NCBI GenBank assembly: GCA_028707695.1
Contig: JAQWAL010000004.1
Location: forward strand, 1-63,689
Source of the DNA: Bacteroidales bacterium
Lineage (GTDB): Bacteria > Bacteroidota > Bacteroidia > Bacteroidales > UBA932
DNA: 63,689 nucleotides
Direction of reading: 5' to 3'
Position 1 is the stretch's first letter. The number at the start of each line of letters is the position of its first letter. The notes beneath the pieces are model-generated. The model was not told the DNA's origin, made no database searches, and was given only the letters and a program-made list of their open reading frames with translations. Positions 62,887 to 63,689 of the stretch are shown piece by piece. The position numbers and the translations under genes were made by a program.

Positions 62887-63689
62887 ATGAAAACTACAGA
62901 TATTAACAGAACAGAGCAAAAGCTTGGTTTTGACAAGATAAGGGCAATGGTGCAAACACTTTGCTCTACCAGTGCGGCAAAGAATATGGTTGCCGATGCT
63001 ATCTTTTCCAGTGATGTGGAAGAGGTTGGGAAAGCTCTTTCCTTGACCGATGAAATGAAAACAATATCTATGCTGGAAAATAATTTTCCCGACTCTGGTT
63101 ATGTTGATACTTCCCACTTTTTGGTACATCTGGAACACTCTTCGTACTGTCTGGACATCCAGTCAATACAAAATCTCAGGAAATCTTTGGATACCCTGCG
63201 GCAGATTGTTGCCTTTTTCAAGGGGACAAAAGAGGGATCCTATCCAAAAATGAAAGAGTTGATAGCACCTGTTGTGTTGTTCCCGGAAATCACTCGTAGG
63301 ATAGATTCCATTTTGGATCGTTTTGGAGAGATAAAAGATAGTGCAAGTGATGAGCTTAGTGTGATTAGACGGTCAATAAGGGAAAAAGATGGTACAATCT
63401 CAAAAAAGATAAATACTCTGTTACGAAAAGGGCAGCAAGATGGTTTCATAGATGCAGAGGCCTCTGTTTCTGTGAGGGATGGAAGGATGTTGTTGCCGGT
63501 TACCGCTTCCAATAAAAGGAAGGTGCCTGGTTTTGTAGTGGATGAATCGGCAACAGGAAAGACCTTGTACATAGAGCCAATGGAGATTGTGGAGTTGAAT
63601 AACCTGGTAAAGGAGCTTCATTTTGCCGAACAACGAGAGATATTGAAAATCCTTGCAGAATTTTCTGATTTCCTGAGACCATACAGGGA
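62887..63689 (+). CDS. mutS2: Endonuclease MutS2, N-terminal part (cut by the window end)
   Basis: About 268 codons are present of a protein normally near 800. The visible part is the helical lever/core region of MutS2: EQKLGFDKIRAMVQTLC at the start, then EKDGTISKKINTLLRKG, SVRDGRMLLPVTASNKRK and GFVVDESATGKTLYIEP. The last two are the diagnostic MutS2 core. The ATPase, and any Smr nuclease domain, lie outside the window. MutS2 acts on branched DNA or collided ribosomes. Confidence 0.93.
   Translation, partial: MKTTDINRTEQKLGFDKIRAMVQTLCSTSAAKNMVADAIFSSDVEEVGKALSLTDEMKTISMLENNFPDSGYVDTSHFLVHLEHSSYCLDIQSIQNLRKSLDTLRQIVAFFKGTKEGSYPKMKELIAPVVLFPEITRRIDSILDRFGEIKDSASDELSVIRRSIREKDGTISKKINTLLRKGQQDGFIDAEASVSVRDGRMLLPVTASNKRKVPGFVVDESATGKTLYIEPMEIVELNNLVKELHFAEQREILKILAEFSDFLRPYR

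Overview
The window is a stretch of Bacteroidota chromosome, most likely order Bacteroidales. Evidence for this is the single-chain SecDF, the FloA/NfeD pair, a GldE-like protein, DUF2723 and DUF4271 proteins, an OlsF-type fused acyltransferase, and many copies of the Bacteroidota -7 promoter box TAnnTTTG just upstream of genes. Family and genus cannot be fixed from the sequence alone. Apart from the first ~2.2 kb this is dense housekeeping sequence with little intergenic space; convergent genes often overlap at their 3' ends.

1-2.4 kb is accessory DNA beside a tRNA-Ser(GCU) gene. A secreted class 3 lipase gene is flanked as an integron gene cassette would be: an attC-like inverted repeat lies past its 3' end and a matching GTTAGCGG junction lies upstream. 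Next come decayed remains of a tyrosine recombinase and of a DinD/BRO-type protein. A nested four-armed inverted repeat then runs into the CCA end of the tRNA.

2.4-9 kb: floA, nfeD and a PD40/SPOR envelope protein on the minus strand, divergent from secDF. 9-18.8 kb: tryptophanase, RNase R, phosphoglycerate mutase, DNA polymerase III alpha and thiL. 18.8-26.6 kb: a suf Fe-S assembly operon (sufB, sufC, sufD) with a PnuC-family transporter inserted between sufB and sufC, a DUF2147 protein, B12-dependent ribonucleotide reductase and ispE. 26.6-30.7 kb, minus strand: asparaginase, then the tyrS-rbfA-LolC/E-type permease operon.

30.8-38.5 kb: an S37 peptidase, a DUF2156 protein, a GldE-like CBS protein lacking its usual C-terminal domain, a phosphopantetheinyl transferase, Bcp peroxidase, groES-groEL, tadA, a DedA-like protein and tRNA-Gln. 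38.5-42.2 kb, minus strand: Na/phosphate symporter, phosphodiester glycosidase and glycosyltransferase. 42.3-50 kb: a large HEXXH protease-like/propeller/barrel protein, a second PnuC, uvrC and an OlsF-like lipid acyltransferase. 49.6-52 kb: the tightly packed chain SUI1, DUF4271, hemD, rnpA, yidD. 52-63.7 kb: a DUF2723 membrane protein, a LuxE-like plus GH3-like adenylating enzyme pair upstream of which lie recO and rdgB, then CtpA protease, ComF, diadenylate cyclase, plsY, and mutS2 cut by the window end.

Metabolically the genes suggest an anaerobe or microaerobe that ferments amino acids (tryptophanase, periplasmic asparaginase, secreted peptidase), makes deoxynucleotides with a cobalamin-dependent enzyme, and salvages pyridine-type vitamins through PnuC carriers. 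The least explained loci are the lipase cassette/tRNA-Ser island, the HELRH protein, the LuxE-GH3 pair and the PnuC inside the suf operon.
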